Source: Microbacterium aurantiacum
Lineage (GTDB): Bacteria > Actinomycetota > Actinomycetes > Actinomycetales > Microbacteriaceae
Direction of reading: 5' to 3'
NCBI RefSeq assembly: GCF_021654035.1
Contig: NZ_JAJPDW010000003.1
Location: 1-64,000, forward strand
DNA: 64,000 nt
The notes beneath the pieces are model-generated. The model made no database searches. It was not told the origin of the DNA and saw only the letters and a list, made by a program, of their open reading frames with translations. A program made the translations under genes and the position numbers. This document shows, one piece after another, positions 44,949-53,899 of the stretch (its first letter is position 1; the number at the start of each line of letters is the position of its first letter).

Positions 44949-46715
44949 TCAGGCCGAGAGGGCGTCCACGAGATCGCGCATCGCCGTGGTCACGGCGTGG
45001 ATGCGTGCCGCGGCGTCGTCGGCCGAGTCGCCGCGGACATCGAGGTACACCTTCAGCTTCGGCTCGGTCCCGCTCGGACGCACGATGACGCGCGAGCCGT
45101 CCGCGAGCCAGTACCGCAGCACGTCTCCGGGAGGCAGCTCGTCGACGCCCGTCAGCAGGTCGTCCACGCGGTCGACCTCGACCTCGCCGATGCGCGCCGG
45201 CGGGTCGGCGCGCAGGGCGCTCATGACGCGTCCGATGACGCTCAGGTCGTCCACGCGCACCGAGATCTGGTCGCTGGCGAAGAAGCCGAACGTCTCGTCG
45301 AACTCGTTCAGCAGGTCACGGATGCCGCGGCCCTCGGTCCGGGCATCCGACACCATCCCGAGGAAGGCCACGGCGGCGGAGATGCCGTCCTTGTCGCGCA
45401 CGGTCTCGGGGTTGACGAGGTACCCGAGGGCCTCCTCGAACCCGAAGACGATCCCGGGCGCGCGGGAGATCCACTTGAATCCCGTCAGGGTCGCCGCCGA
45501 GCGCAGACCGAAGTGCTCGGCGACCGTCTGCAGACCGGGGGAGGAGACCAGGGAGCACGCGAGCGTGCCGTCGGTGACGCCGGACTCCGCCGCGAGGCGG
45601 GCCGCGCGCCAGCCGAGCAGCAGCCCGATCTGGTTGCCCGTGAGGCGACGCCAGCCGCCTTCCGCATCCTCGTCCGGAACCGCGACGGCGAGGCGGTCGG
45701 CATCCGGGTCGTTGGCGATGACGAGGTCCGCGTCGTGGTCGCGGGCCGTGGCGAACGCGAGATCCATCGCGCCGGGCTCCTCCGGGTTGGGGAAGGAGAC
45801 CGTCGGGAAGGTGCCGTCGGGGTCGCGCTGGGCGTCGACGGTGATCGGGGCCGGATACCCGGCGCGCTCGACGATGCGCTGTACTGTCTCCCACCCGACG
45901 CCGTGCATGGCGGTGTACACCCACCGGAGCCCCTCGGCCCCGGCGGATGCGGGGGCCACGGCGGCGGTCGCCTCGACGTACGCCTCGACGACCGACTCGG
46001 GTGCCGTCTCGAACGCGAGGGACCGGGGGAGGGCGGCCGCATCCGCCTCCGCGGCGATGCGGTCGATGTGCGCGGCGATCTCGGCGTCCACCGGCGCGAC
46101 GATCTGCGCACCCTCGTCGGCGCCTCCGAGATAGACCTTGTACCCGTTGTCGTTCGGCGGGTTGTGGCTCGCGGTCACCATGACTCCGGCATCCGCGTCC
46201 AGGTGACGGACGGCGAAGGCCAGCACCGGGGTGGGGAGGAGGCGGGGCAGGAGGATCGCGCGGAGTCCCGCGCCGGCGAAGATCTGGGCGGAGTCCTCGG
46301 CGAACACGCGCGAGTTGCGGCGCCCGTCGTATCCCACGACCACCGTGGGGACACGGGCCGGCTCGGCGTCCGCGTGGGCGTCGCCGTCCGCGTGCCCGTC
46401 CGCGTCGGTGTCGACGTCGGCCGGGTCGGTCTCGCCGAGGCCCGCCCGCTCGCGGAGGAAGGCCGCGAATCCCGCGGCGGCCTGCGCCACGAGCACCCGG
46501 TTCATGCGGTTGCTGCCGGCCCCGAGCTCTCCGCGCAGCCCCGCGGTCCCGAAGGCCAGGCGCGCGCCGAAGCGGTCGGCGAGGTCGGCTGCGGCATCCG
46601 CGTCTCCGTCGTCGGCCGCCGCGAGGAGCTGCTCGAGCTCGGCGCGGGTCTCGGGGTCGGGATCCTGCGCGAGCCAGGCGCGGGCGGCCGCGACAGCGCC
46701 CTCGGCGGTGCTCAC
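44949..46715 (-). CDS. Phosphohexomutase / phosphopentomutase family enzyme
   Basis: A 588-residue alpha-D-phosphohexomutase. FGTAGLRGELGAGSNRMN is the N-terminal signature, the phosphoserine is in MVTASHNPPNDNGYKVY, the metal loop is ANDPDADRLAV and the sugar loop GFEEALGYLV. Members of this length include phosphoglucomutase 2-like phosphopentomutases as well as phosphomannomutases. It is co-transcribed (GTGA overlap) with purine nucleoside phosphorylase, so ribose 1-phosphate conversion is plausible; supply to the GDP-mannose enzyme is the alternative. A 20-residue Asp/Ala/His insert (about 101-120) is unusual. Confidence 0.85.
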   Translation of the reverse strand: MSTAEGAVAAARAWLAQDPDPETRAELEQLLAAADDGDADAAADLADRFGARLAFGTAGLRGELGAGSNRMNRVLVAQAAAGFAAFLRERAGLGETDPADVDTDADGHADGDAHADAEPARVPTVVVGYDGRRNSRVFAEDSAQIFAGAGLRAILLPRLLPTPVLAFAVRHLDADAGVMVTASHNPPNDNGYKVYLGGADEGAQIVAPVDAEIAAHIDRIAAEADAAALPRSLAFETAPESVVEAYVEATAAVAPASAGAEGLRWVYTAMHGVGWETVQRIVERAGYPAPITVDAQRDPDGTFPTVSFPNPEEPGAMDLAFATARDHDADLVIANDPDADRLAVAVPDEDAEGGWRRLTGNQIGLLLGWRAARLAAESGVTDGTLACSLVSSPGLQTVAEHFGLRSAATLTGFKWISRAPGIVFGFEEALGYLVNPETVRDKDGISAAVAFLGMVSDARTEGRGIRDLLNEFDETFGFFASDQISVRVDDLSVIGRVMSALRADPPARIGEVEVDRVDDLLTGVDELPPGDVLRYWLADGSRVIVRPSGTEPKLKVYLDVRGDSADDAAARIHAVTTAMRDLVDALSA

Positions 46716-47545
46716 AGCGCCTCGATCACACGGGCCAGCAGCGACGAGATCACCGGCTCGGCCTCGCGGCCGGCATCGATGACCTCCTGATGGCTGAGCG
46801 GGGTGGTCTGGATGCCGGCGGCGAGGTTCGTGATGAGCGAGAAGCCGAGGATCTCCATGCCGGCCTGACGGGCCGCGATCGCTTCGAGCGCCGTGGACAT
46901 GCCGACGATGTCGCCGCCGATCGCGCGGGCCATCCGCACCTCGGCGGGGGTCTCGTAGTGGGGTCCGCGGAACTGGCAGTACACGCCCTCGTCGAGCGTG
47001 GGGTCGACCGAGCGGGCCACCTCGCGCAGGCGCGCGGAGTACAGATCGGTGAGGTCGATGAAGGTCGCGCCCTCCAGGGGCGACGCGGCGGTGAGGTTGA
47101 TGTGGTCGCTGATGAGGACGGGCTGACCCGCCTTCCAGCCGGCCTTGACGCCGCCGGCGCCGTTGGTGAGGACCATGGTCTTCACGCCCGTCGCCGCGGC
47201 CGTCCGCACGCTGTGCACGACCCGGCGCACGCCGTGGCCCTCGTAGAAGTGGGTGCGCGCGCCGATGACCAGGACGCGGCGGCCCTTCGGGGTCAGGATG
47301 CTGCGGATCGTGCCGGCGTGTCCGGCGAGGGCGGGGGCGCTGAAGCCGGTGACCTCGGTGGCGGGGAAGGATGCGGTGGTCTCGCCGATGAGTTCCGCAG
47401 CCTTGCCCCAGCCGCTGCCGAGGGTCAGGGCGATGTCGTGCTGCTCGACCCCGGTGAGGCGAGCGATGTCCTCGGCGGCGACGCGGGCGACCTCGAAGGG
47501 GTCGGCGGCGGGGTCATCGAGGGGGTGGGCGATGGTCTGTGACAT
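46712..47545 (-). CDS. Purine-nucleoside phosphorylase
   Basis: A 277-residue trimeric-type PNP cleaving inosine and guanosine to base and ribose 1-phosphate. LGSGWGKAAELIG is the phosphate loop; ARTHFYEGHG, LTNGAGGVK, ISDHINLT, FRGPHYETPAEVRMAR and IVGMSTALEAIAAR are conserved active-site segments. It would handle the inosine made by adenosine deaminase. ATG 47545 follows TAAGGT by 7 bases. Confidence 0.93.
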   Translation of the reverse strand: MSQTIAHPLDDPAADPFEVARVAAEDIARLTGVEQHDIALTLGSGWGKAAELIGETTASFPATEVTGFSAPALAGHAGTIRSILTPKGRRVLVIGARTHFYEGHGVRRVVHSVRTAAATGVKTMVLTNGAGGVKAGWKAGQPVLISDHINLTAASPLEGATFIDLTDLYSARLREVARSVDPTLDEGVYCQFRGPHYETPAEVRMARAIGGDIVGMSTALEAIAARQAGMEILGFSLITNLAAGIQTTPLSHQEVIDAGREAEPVISSLLARVIEAL

Positions 47546-47552
47546 GGACCCC

Positions 47553-47558
47553 ACCTTA
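47553..47558 (-). promoter_or_regulatory. -10 box TAAGGT, leaderless type
   Basis: TAAGGT ends 7 bases before ATG 47545 of the purine nucleoside phosphorylase gene. Confidence 0.5.
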
Positions 47559-47620
47559 GATTCCCGGCGGGGCACCGGGCCACATGGGCGTTCGAGTCGT
47601 GAGGGCCGCCCCGGAGGAGA

Positions 47621-47626
47621 CAGAAT
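47621..47626 (+). promoter_or_regulatory. -10 box CAGAAT, leaderless type
   Basis: CAGAAT ends 7 bases before ATG 47634. An alternative ATG at 47625 overlaps the box but has GGAGGAG upstream. Confidence 0.4.
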
Positions 47627-47633
47627 GGAGGAC

Positions 47634-49082
47634 ATGTCTGTGAGCTTCGAGCGCACTCAGCGGGTCGCCATCCTCGGTGGCGGGCCCGGAGGCTACGAGG
47701 CGGCGCTGGCTGCCGCCCAGCTCGGAGCCGAGGTGACCGTCGTCGAGCGTGCCGGGATCGGCGGATCCGCCGTCATCACCGACGTCGTCCCGTCGAAGTC
47801 GCTGATCGCGACGGCAGACGCCGCCGTCGCGATCGCGGGGGCGAGCGACCTGGGAGTGCAGCTCTACGCCCGCGGCGACGACGGGAAGCCGCTGAAGCCG
47901 CAGATCGCGATCAACCTCGCCGCCGTCAACCGACGCCTCCTCGCGCTGGCGCGGCAGCAGTCCGACGACATGCGCGCCTCGCTCGCCGAGGCCGGCGTCC
48001 GACTGATCTCCGGCCACGGGCGTCTCGAGGGCGACAACGCCGTCGTGGTGTCCACGGGCCCCGGCGGCACCGACTTCGACCGCGTCGAGGCCGACACCCT
48101 GGTCGTGTCGGTCGGCGCCTCCCCGCGCGAGCTGCCGAGCGCCCCGCCGGACGGGGAGCGCATCCTCACCTGGACCCAGCTGTACGACATGAAGGCGCTC
48201 CCCGAGCACCTGATCGTCGTCGGCTCCGGGGTCACCGGTGCCGAGTTCGCCGGCGCCTACATGAACCTCGGCTCGAAGGTGACGCTGATCTCCAGCCGCG
48301 ATCAGGTCCTCCCCGGTGAGGATGCCGATGCCGCCGCCGTCCTCGAGCGCGTGTTCACCCGCGGCGGGATGACGGTTCTGTCGAAGTCCCGCGCCGAGCA
48401 CGTCCAGCGCCAGGGCGACGGGGTCGTGGTCACCCTCTCCGACGGGCGCACCGTCGAGGGCAGCCACTGCCTCATGGCGGTCGGATCGATCCCCAACACC
48501 GCGGGGATCGGTCTGGAGGCCGCCGGCGTCCAGATGACCGAGTCGGGCCACATCCAGGTCAACCGCGCCGCGCGCACCTCGGTGCCGAACATCTACGCCG
48601 CCGGCGACTGCACGACCTTCATCCCGCTCGCCTCGGTCGCGTCGATGCAGGGGCGCACGGCGATCTTCCACGCGCTCGGCGACGTCGTGATTCCGCTCGA
48701 TCGCCGCCGCATCGCGTCGAACATCTTCACCGCGCCCGAGATCGCGACGGTCGGATGGCAGGAGCGCGACATCGACGCCGGCGTCATCGACGGAGTCGTC
48801 CACAAGATGCCTCTCGCGGCCAACGCGCGAGCGAAGATGATGAGCATCAAGGACGGCTTCGTCAAGCTCATCGCCCGCCAGGGCTCGGGCACCGTCATCG
48901 GCGGCGTCATCGTCGGGCCCCGGGCATCCGAGCTCATCTACCCGATCGCGATCGCCGTCGAACGCCGCCTCACCGTCGATCAGGTCTCGCGGGTATTCGC
49001 CGTCTACCCGTCGCTCTCGGGCAGCATCACCGACGCCGCACGGGCCATGCACGTGGTGGATCACACGGTCTACGGGGAGTGA
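47634..49082 (+). CDS. lpdA: NAD(P)H-quinone dehydrogenase, lipoamide-dehydrogenase-like
   Basis: A 482-residue flavoprotein. VAILGGGPGGYEAALAAAQLG is the FAD fold, VVGSGVTGAEFAGAYMNLG the NAD(P) fold, and IYAAGDCT the second FAD motif. Where dihydrolipoamide dehydrogenase has the redox pair CxxxxC, this reads GIGGSAVITDVVPSKSL with no cysteine. That matches the mycobacterial LpdA group, which reduces quinones rather than lipoamide. The C-terminal dimer domain lacks the HxxxxE pair of true Lpd. ATG 47625 is an alternative start. Confidence 0.88.
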   Translation: MSVSFERTQRVAILGGGPGGYEAALAAAQLGAEVTVVERAGIGGSAVITDVVPSKSLIATADAAVAIAGASDLGVQLYARGDDGKPLKPQIAINLAAVNRRLLALARQQSDDMRASLAEAGVRLISGHGRLEGDNAVVVSTGPGGTDFDRVEADTLVVSVGASPRELPSAPPDGERILTWTQLYDMKALPEHLIVVGSGVTGAEFAGAYMNLGSKVTLISSRDQVLPGEDADAAAVLERVFTRGGMTVLSKSRAEHVQRQGDGVVVTLSDGRTVEGSHCLMAVGSIPNTAGIGLEAAGVQMTESGHIQVNRAARTSVPNIYAAGDCTTFIPLASVASMQGRTAIFHALGDVVIPLDRRRIASNIFTAPEIATVGWQERDIDAGVIDGVVHKMPLAANARAKMMSIKDGFVKLIARQGSGTVIGGVIVGPRASELIYPIAIAVERRLTVDQVSRVFAVYPSLSGSITDAARAMHVVDHTVYGE

Positions 49083-49136
49083 TCCCGGGCGCCGCGACAC
49101 CCCTTCCCGGGGCGCGACGGCGCAGGGAGGGGCGCG

Positions 49137-50903
49137 TCAGCTGATGGTGAGGAGCTGGTGCCCGGCCGAGACGGTGCTGCCCGGGTCGGCGTTGATCGCC
49201 CCGATCTGACCGTCCTTGTGGGCTTGGATGGGCTGCTCCATCTTCATCGCCTCGAGGACGACGACGAGATCGCCCTTGACGACCTGCTGGCCCTCCTCGA
49301 CGGCGACCTTGACGATCGTCGCCTGCATCGGGGCCTTCACTGCATCACCGGATGCGCCGGCCATGACCGTCGTGGCGTGCGAGCGGCGCGACGGGGGAAC
49401 GGCGGCGGGGCGGCCCACGGTGCTCGGCGAGACCGCGATGCGGTCGGGGAGGCTGACCTCCAGCCGCTTTCCGCCGACCTCGACGACCACGGTGTGGCGC
49501 GCGGCCTCGGCGCCGGGCGCCTCCAGCTCGCCGTCCCACGGTGCGATGTCGTTGACGAACTCGGTCTCGATCCACCGCGTGTAGACGCCGAACGTGCCGT
49601 CCTCGGCGGTGAAGGCGGGGTCGCGGACGACCTTGCGGTGGAAGGGCAGCACCGTCGGCATGCCGGCGACCTCGAACTCGTCGAGGGCGCGGCGCGCGCG
49701 CTCGAGGGCCTCGTCGCGGTCGCGTCCGGTCACGATGATCTTCGCCAGGAGCGAGTCGAACGCGCCCGAGACGCTGTCGCCGGCGGTCACACCGGAGTCG
49801 AGACGGATGCCGGGCCCGCCGAACGTCTTGAAGACGTGGATGGGGCCGGGCTGGGGGAGGAAGCCGCGACCGGCATCCTCTCCGTTGATGCGGAACTCGA
49901 TCGAGTGGCCGACGGACGCGGGATCGTCGTAGCCGAGCTCCTCGCCCTCGGCGAGGCGGAACTGCTCGCGGACGAGGTCGAGGCCGGTGACCTCCTCCGA
50001 GACCGGGTGCTCGACCTGGAGGCGCGTGTTGACCTCGAGGAAGGAGATGGTGCCGTCGGCGCCGATGAGGAACTCGCACGTTCCCGCCCCCTGATAGCCG
50101 ACCTCGCGGAGGATCGCCTTGGAGGAGTCGTAAAGGATGCGGTTCTGCTCGTCGGTGAGGAACGGCGCGGGGGCCTCCTCGACGAGCTTCTGGTGGCGGC
50201 GCTGCAGCGAGCAGTCGCGCGTGGAGACCACGACGACGTTGCCGGCGGCATCCGCGAGGCACTGGGTCTCGACGTGGCGGGGCTTGTCGAGGTACTTCTC
50301 CACGAAGCACTCGCCGCGGCCGAACGCCGCGATCGCCTCGCGCGTGGCCGACTCGAACAGCTCGGCGACCTCGCCGAGCTCGCGCGCGACCTTGAGGCCC
50401 CGTCCGCCGCCGCCGTACGCGGCCTTGATGGCGATGGGAAGGCCGACCTGCTCGGCGAAGGCGATGACCTCGTCGGCGCCGGCGACCGGGCCGGGGGTTC
50501 CCGGGGCGAGCGGCGCGCCGACCTTCTCGGCGACGGCGCGGGCGGTCACCTTGTCGCCGAGGGCCTCGATGGCCTCCGGGGACGGGCCGATCCAGATGAG
50601 CCCTGCGTCGATGACCGCGCGGGCGAAGTCGGCGTTCTCAGCGAGGAAGCCGTAGCCGGGGTGCACCGCGTCGGCGCCGGAGCGGCGCGCGACGGAGAGG
50701 ATCTTCTCGATCGAGAGGTAGGTCTCGGCGCTCGTGGAGCCGTCGAGCGCGTAGGCCTCGTCGGCGAGGCGGGCGTGGAGGGCGTCGCGGTCCTGGTCGG
50801 CGTACACGGCGACGGATGCCTTGCCGGCATCGCGAGCGGCACGCATGACGCGGACGGCGATCTCACCGCGGTTGGCGACGAGGACCTTGGCGATCTGAGG
50901 CAT
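49137..50903 (-). CDS. Acyl-CoA carboxylase alpha chain (biotin carboxylase + BCCP)
   Basis: A 588-residue AccA3-like protein. The biotin carboxylase part starts [18 protein letters not shown]; the ATP-grasp loop is [15 protein letters not shown] and the later motifs [21 protein letters not shown] and EFRINGEDA are intact. The biotin carrier at the C-terminus has Lys554 in [10 protein letters not shown]. Biotin is carboxylated here and used by the beta chain at 56809-58398. ATG 50903 follows TAGGCT by 7 bases, so the longer frame to 50954 is not used. Confidence 0.95.
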   Translation of the reverse strand: MPQIAKVLVANRGEIAVRVMRAARDAGKASVAVYADQDRDALHARLADEAYALDGSTSAETYLSIEKILSVARRSGADAVHPGYGFLAENADFARAVIDAGLIWIGPSPEAIEALGDKVTARAVAEKVGAPLAPGTPGPVAGADEVIAFAEQVGLPIAIKAAYGGGGRGLKVARELGEVAELFESATREAIAAFGRGECFVEKYLDKPRHVETQCLADAAGNVVVVSTRDCSLQRRHQKLVEEAPAPFLTDEQNRILYDSSKAILREVGYQGAGTCEFLIGADGTISFLEVNTRLQVEHPVSEEVTGLDLVREQFRLAEGEELGYDDPASVGHSIEFRINGEDAGRGFLPQPGPIHVFKTFGGPGIRLDSGVTAGDSVSGAFDSLLAKIIVTGRDRDEALERARRALDEFEVAGMPTVLPFHRKVVRDPAFTAEDGTFGVYTRWIETEFVNDIAPWDGELEAPGAEAARHTVVVEVGGKRLEVSLPDRIAVSPSTVGRPAAVPPSRRSHATTVMAGASGDAVKAPMQATIVKVAVEEGQQVVKGDLVVVLEAMKMEQPIQAHKDGQIGAINADPGSTVSAGHQLLTIS

Positions 50904-50910
50904 GGATGTC

Positions 50911-50916
50911 AGCCTA
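50911..50916 (-). promoter_or_regulatory. -10 box TAGGCT, leaderless type
   Basis: TAGGCT ends 7 bases before ATG 50903 of the carboxylase alpha-chain gene. Confidence 0.5.
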
Positions 50917-51006
50917 CCCAGGCCGCGGTGCCCCCTTTTGACCAACTCGTACAAGAACCGTGGCGATTCGTGTCACTCCCTCGACAACCCCGCGGGGGAC
51001 CCGTTC

Positions 51007-51069
51007 CGTTCACTTGTCGCCTGTTGCGGGTGCGCGGGCGCGCGACCCGCAACAGGCGACAAGTGAACG
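51007..51069. repeat. Perfect 25-bp inverted repeat
   Basis: 51007-51031 (begins CGTTCACTTGTCGCCTG) is exactly complementary to 51045-51069, with a 13-base loop. It lies 15 bases after the maf stop, so it may terminate maf. A related single arm occurs at the start of the window, which makes it a dispersed family rather than a one-off terminator. Confidence 0.85.
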
Positions 51070-51084
51070 GGCGCCGGAGGCGGA

Positions 51085-51759
51085 TCAGGGCGCGGGCGCG
51101 GTGAGGGAGGGGTCGACGGTGTGCCAGAGGGTCGTCCAGTCGCCGCCGACCTCGCGGATGAGCGACCGCAGCGTCGACACCGACATCCCCACGACCGTCG
51201 ACGGGTCGCCGTCGATGCGGCGGATGAACGCCCCGCCGAGGCTGTCCACGGTGAACGCGCCGGCGACATGCAGCGGTTCGCCGGTGGCGACGTACGCGTC
51301 GATCTCGGCATCCGTGATGTCGTCGGCGAAGGTGACGGATGCCTCGGCCACGGCGTGGACCTCGCGTGACGGCGCGCCCGGCGACACCCGCACGACGGCG
51401 TGCCCGGAGTGCAGCACCCCGGTGCGCCCCCGCATCGCGTGCCAGCGGGCCGTGGCGTTCTCCGGCGTGTAGGGCTTGCCGAGGACGGCGCCGTCGATCT
51501 CGAACATCGAGTCGCCGCCGATGACGATCCCGTCGAAGTCGGGGATGTCGTCGGCGAGGCGCGCCGCGACGTCGGCGGCCTTGCGCCGCGCGAGGAGCAG
51601 GACGTGCTCGTCGGGGGCGAGCTCGCGGCCTTCGCCCGCGGCGACGGCGGCCACCACCGCGTCTTCGTCGACGTCGGGCGCAATGGTCAGCGGACGGATG
51701 CCGAACTGCTGCAGCAGCATCAGGCGGGCGGGGGAGGTCGAGGCGAGGCACACGCGCAT
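51085..51759 (-). CDS. maf: Maf-family nucleotide pyrophosphatase
   Basis: A 224-residue house-cleaning enzyme hydrolysing non-canonical or surplus nucleoside triphosphates. MRVCLASTSPARLMLLQQFG is the start motif (S-x-S-x-A/R). IVIGGDSMFEIDGAVLGKP and GRTGVLHSGHAVV are the other conserved parts; the family usually has D-T/S in the second and here it is GGDSMF. ATG 51759 follows TACCCT by 6 bases. Confidence 0.9.
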   Translation of the reverse strand: MRVCLASTSPARLMLLQQFGIRPLTIAPDVDEDAVVAAVAAGEGRELAPDEHVLLLARRKAADVAARLADDIPDFDGIVIGGDSMFEIDGAVLGKPYTPENATARWHAMRGRTGVLHSGHAVVRVSPGAPSREVHAVAEASVTFADDITDAEIDAYVATGEPLHVAGAFTVDSLGGAFIRRIDGDPSTVVGMSVSTLRSLIREVGGDWTTLWHTVDPSLTAPAP

Positions 51760-51765
51760 GCCCCC

Positions 51766-51771
51766 AGGGTA
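51766..51771 (-). promoter_or_regulatory. -10 box TACCCT, leaderless type
   Basis: TACCCT ends 6 bases before ATG 51759 of maf. Confidence 0.5.
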
Positions 51772-51829
51772 GGCGTCGCCCTCGCGGGGCGAGCACGTGC
51801 CGGGCGAGCGCGTGTGGAACCATCGAAGG

Positions 51830-53200
51830 ATGCAACCCGGTGATCTTCTCGACCTCGACGTCTCCGGCGTCGCCCACGGCGGCGTCTTCGTCGCGCGCCA
51901 CGAGGGACGCGTCGTGTTCGTCCCCGACACCCTCCCCGGCGAGCGCGTGCGCGTGCGGCTGACCGACACACGCAAGTCGTCGTTCTGGCGCGGCGAGGTG
52001 CTCGAGGTCCTGGACGCCGCACCCGAGCGTCGTCCGCACGTGTGGGCGCAGGCCGACGTCGACGTGGCGCCGGAGGACCGCCCGGGGGGCGCCGACTTCG
52101 GCCACATCGACCCCGCGCACCAGCGCGAGCTGAAGCACCGGGTGCTCGTGGACGCCCTCGAGCGCATCGGCCGGCTGGATGGCGCATCCCTGGCCGCGGA
52201 GCCCGTACGGACGGTGGCCGAGATCCTGGGTCAGGGCGAGGGCGCTGACGATGCGGATGCCGATGCCGACGGCATCCGGTGGCGCACCCGCGTGTCGCTC
52301 CACGTCGACGACGCCGGCCGGGTGGGCCCGTACGCCGCCCGCTCCCACCGCGTGATCGAGGTCTCCGAGCTGCCGCTGGCCACGGCGTCGATCGAGCGTG
52401 CGGCCCTCGCCCTCCGCGGTGGCAACGCGGGACGCATCGACCTCGTGCAGCCGGCCGACGGACGGGTCCGCATCCTGCACCGGCCCGAGCCGGCCTCCCC
52501 GCGGGGTCGCGGTCGGGGGCGGCGGCCGGCGGGCGCGGCATCCGACGGTCCCCGACGCGGTGCCCCCGAAAACGAGACGATCCGCGAGCGCGTCGGCGAC
52601 CGCGAGTTCCGCGTCGACGCCGGTGGGTTCTGGCAGGTTCACCGCCACGCGGCGGCGACCCTCACCCGTGCCGTCACCGACGCCTTGACGGGCGCCGACG
52701 CAGCGCCGGGAGTCGACCCGGACGCGTGGCACCTCGACCTGTATGGCGGTGTGGGGCTCTTCGCCGCCGCGCTCGCCGACATCGGCGGCCCCGCCACGCG
52801 CGTGACGAGTGTGGAATCGGATGCCCGGGCCACCGAACACGCGGGGGAGAACCTCGTGGAGTGGATCGGCGCCCGCGCCGAGACCGACCGCGTCGACCGG
52901 TGGATCCGACGCCTCCGCGCCGAGGCGTCGCCGGCGGAGCGGGAGCGGCTCCAGCGCGGCGTGGTGCTCCTGGATCCGCCGCGTGCGGGCGCCGGTACGG
53001 GCGTCGTGGCCGACATCGCCGCGCTCGAGCCCCGGACGGTCGTCTACGTGGCGTGCGATCCGGTCGCTCTCGCCCGAGACCTCGGGGCGTTCCGGGACGC
53101 CGGGTACGAGGCCACGTCGCTGACGCCGATCGACCTCTTCCCGAATTCGCACCACCTCGAGGCGGTCGCGACGCTCTCCCGGAGCGACCCGCGCGGATAG
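51830..53200 (+). CDS. TrmA/RumA-family RNA 5-methyluridine methyltransferase
   Basis: A 456-residue SAM-dependent methyltransferase with an N-terminal TRAM RNA-binding domain (about 1-58). The catalytic domain has HLDLYGGVGLFAAALAD (SAM loop), VVLLDPPRAGAGTG and the nucleophilic cysteine in YVACDPVALARD; FWQVHRHAA holds the conserved glutamine. The Fe-S cysteines of RumA (CGGC region) are absent; the aligned segment reads RPGGADFGHIDPAHQRELKH. An Arg/Gly-rich insert (about 220-243) lies in the middle. Target base, tRNA or 23S rRNA, is not decidable. Confidence 0.87.
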   Translation: MQPGDLLDLDVSGVAHGGVFVARHEGRVVFVPDTLPGERVRVRLTDTRKSSFWRGEVLEVLDAAPERRPHVWAQADVDVAPEDRPGGADFGHIDPAHQRELKHRVLVDALERIGRLDGASLAAEPVRTVAEILGQGEGADDADADADGIRWRTRVSLHVDDAGRVGPYAARSHRVIEVSELPLATASIERAALALRGGNAGRIDLVQPADGRVRILHRPEPASPRGRGRGRRPAGAASDGPRRGAPENETIRERVGDREFRVDAGGFWQVHRHAAATLTRAVTDALTGADAAPGVDPDAWHLDLYGGVGLFAAALADIGGPATRVTSVESDARATEHAGENLVEWIGARAETDRVDRWIRRLRAEASPAERERLQRGVVLLDPPRAGAGTGVVADIAALEPRTVVYVACDPVALARDLGAFRDAGYEATSLTPIDLFPNSHHLEAVATLSRSDPRG

Positions 53201-53203
53201 AGT
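53198..53203 (+). promoter_or_regulatory. -10 box TAGAGT overlapping the methyltransferase stop
   Basis: TAGAGT ends 6 bases before ATG 53210; its TAG is the stop codon of the methyltransferase gene. Confidence 0.5.
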
Positions 53204-53209
53204 TGCGGC

Positions 53210-53899
53210 ATGACGCGCGTGGCCCTGATCGACGACCACGAATCGGTGCGATTGGGCCTGCAGGGGGCGTGTGCGCGCGCGGACGACCAGCAGGTCGTGT
53301 TCTCGGGCAGCACCGTGACGTCCTACCTCGACTGGCGCACCTTCAGCTCCTCCCCGCCCGCCGACGTCGTCGTGCTCGACCTCACCCTCGGTGACGGCAC
53401 GACCGTCACGGAGAACGTCTCGCGCCTTGTCCGGGACGGCTCGAGCGTCATCATCCACAGCGTCGCCGACCGTCCCGCCGCCGTGCGCGAGGCGCTCGCC
53501 GCGGGGGCCGCGGGAGTGGTGAGCAAGTCCTCGCGCATCGACGACGTGATCTGCGCCATCCACACCGTCTCGCGCGGCGAGCAGCTCAACAACGTCGAGT
53601 GGGCGAGCGCCGTGGAGGGTGATCGCGACTTCGCCGACGCGCAGCTGTCGGCCCGCGAGCGCGACGTCCTGCGCCTCTACGCCGCGGGACTCCCGCTGAA
53701 GGTCGTCGCCGAGCGACTCGGTGTCGCCTACTCGACCGCCAAGGAGAACATCACCCGCATCCGTGTGAAGTACGTCGACGTCGGACGCCCCGCGCCCACG
53801 AAGGTCGACCTGCTCCGCCGTGCGATGGAGGACGGCATCGTCTCGCCCACGGGTCTCGAAGTTGAGACCGTGACCACGGGAGGCGACGGTGAGCGCTGA
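53210..53899 (+). CDS. LuxR-type response regulator
   Basis: A 229-residue regulator. The receiver domain has the acidic pair Asp8-Asp9, phosphoacceptor Asp57 (VVVLDLTLGDG) and the lysine in VVSKSS. The C-terminal helix-turn-helix (about 145-205) reads LSARERDVLRLYAAGLPLKVV then VAYSTAKENITRIRVKY. It partners the kinase encoded next, whose GTG overlaps its end by 11 bases. The target genes are unknown. Confidence 0.9.
   Translation: MTRVALIDDHESVRLGLQGACARADDQQVVFSGSTVTSYLDWRTFSSSPPADVVVLDLTLGDGTTVTENVSRLVRDGSSVIIHSVADRPAAVREALAAGAAGVVSKSSRIDDVICAIHTVSRGEQLNNVEWASAVEGDRDFADAQLSARERDVLRLYAAGLPLKVVAERLGVAYSTAKENITRIRVKYVDVGRPAPTKVDLLRRAMEDGIVSPTGLEVETVTTGGDGER

Noticed and set aside
47720..47830. 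Dihydrolipoamide dehydrogenase
   Set aside because: The redox cysteine pair is missing (GGSAVITDVVP), so it cannot act on lipoamide; the quinone dehydrogenase group fits better.
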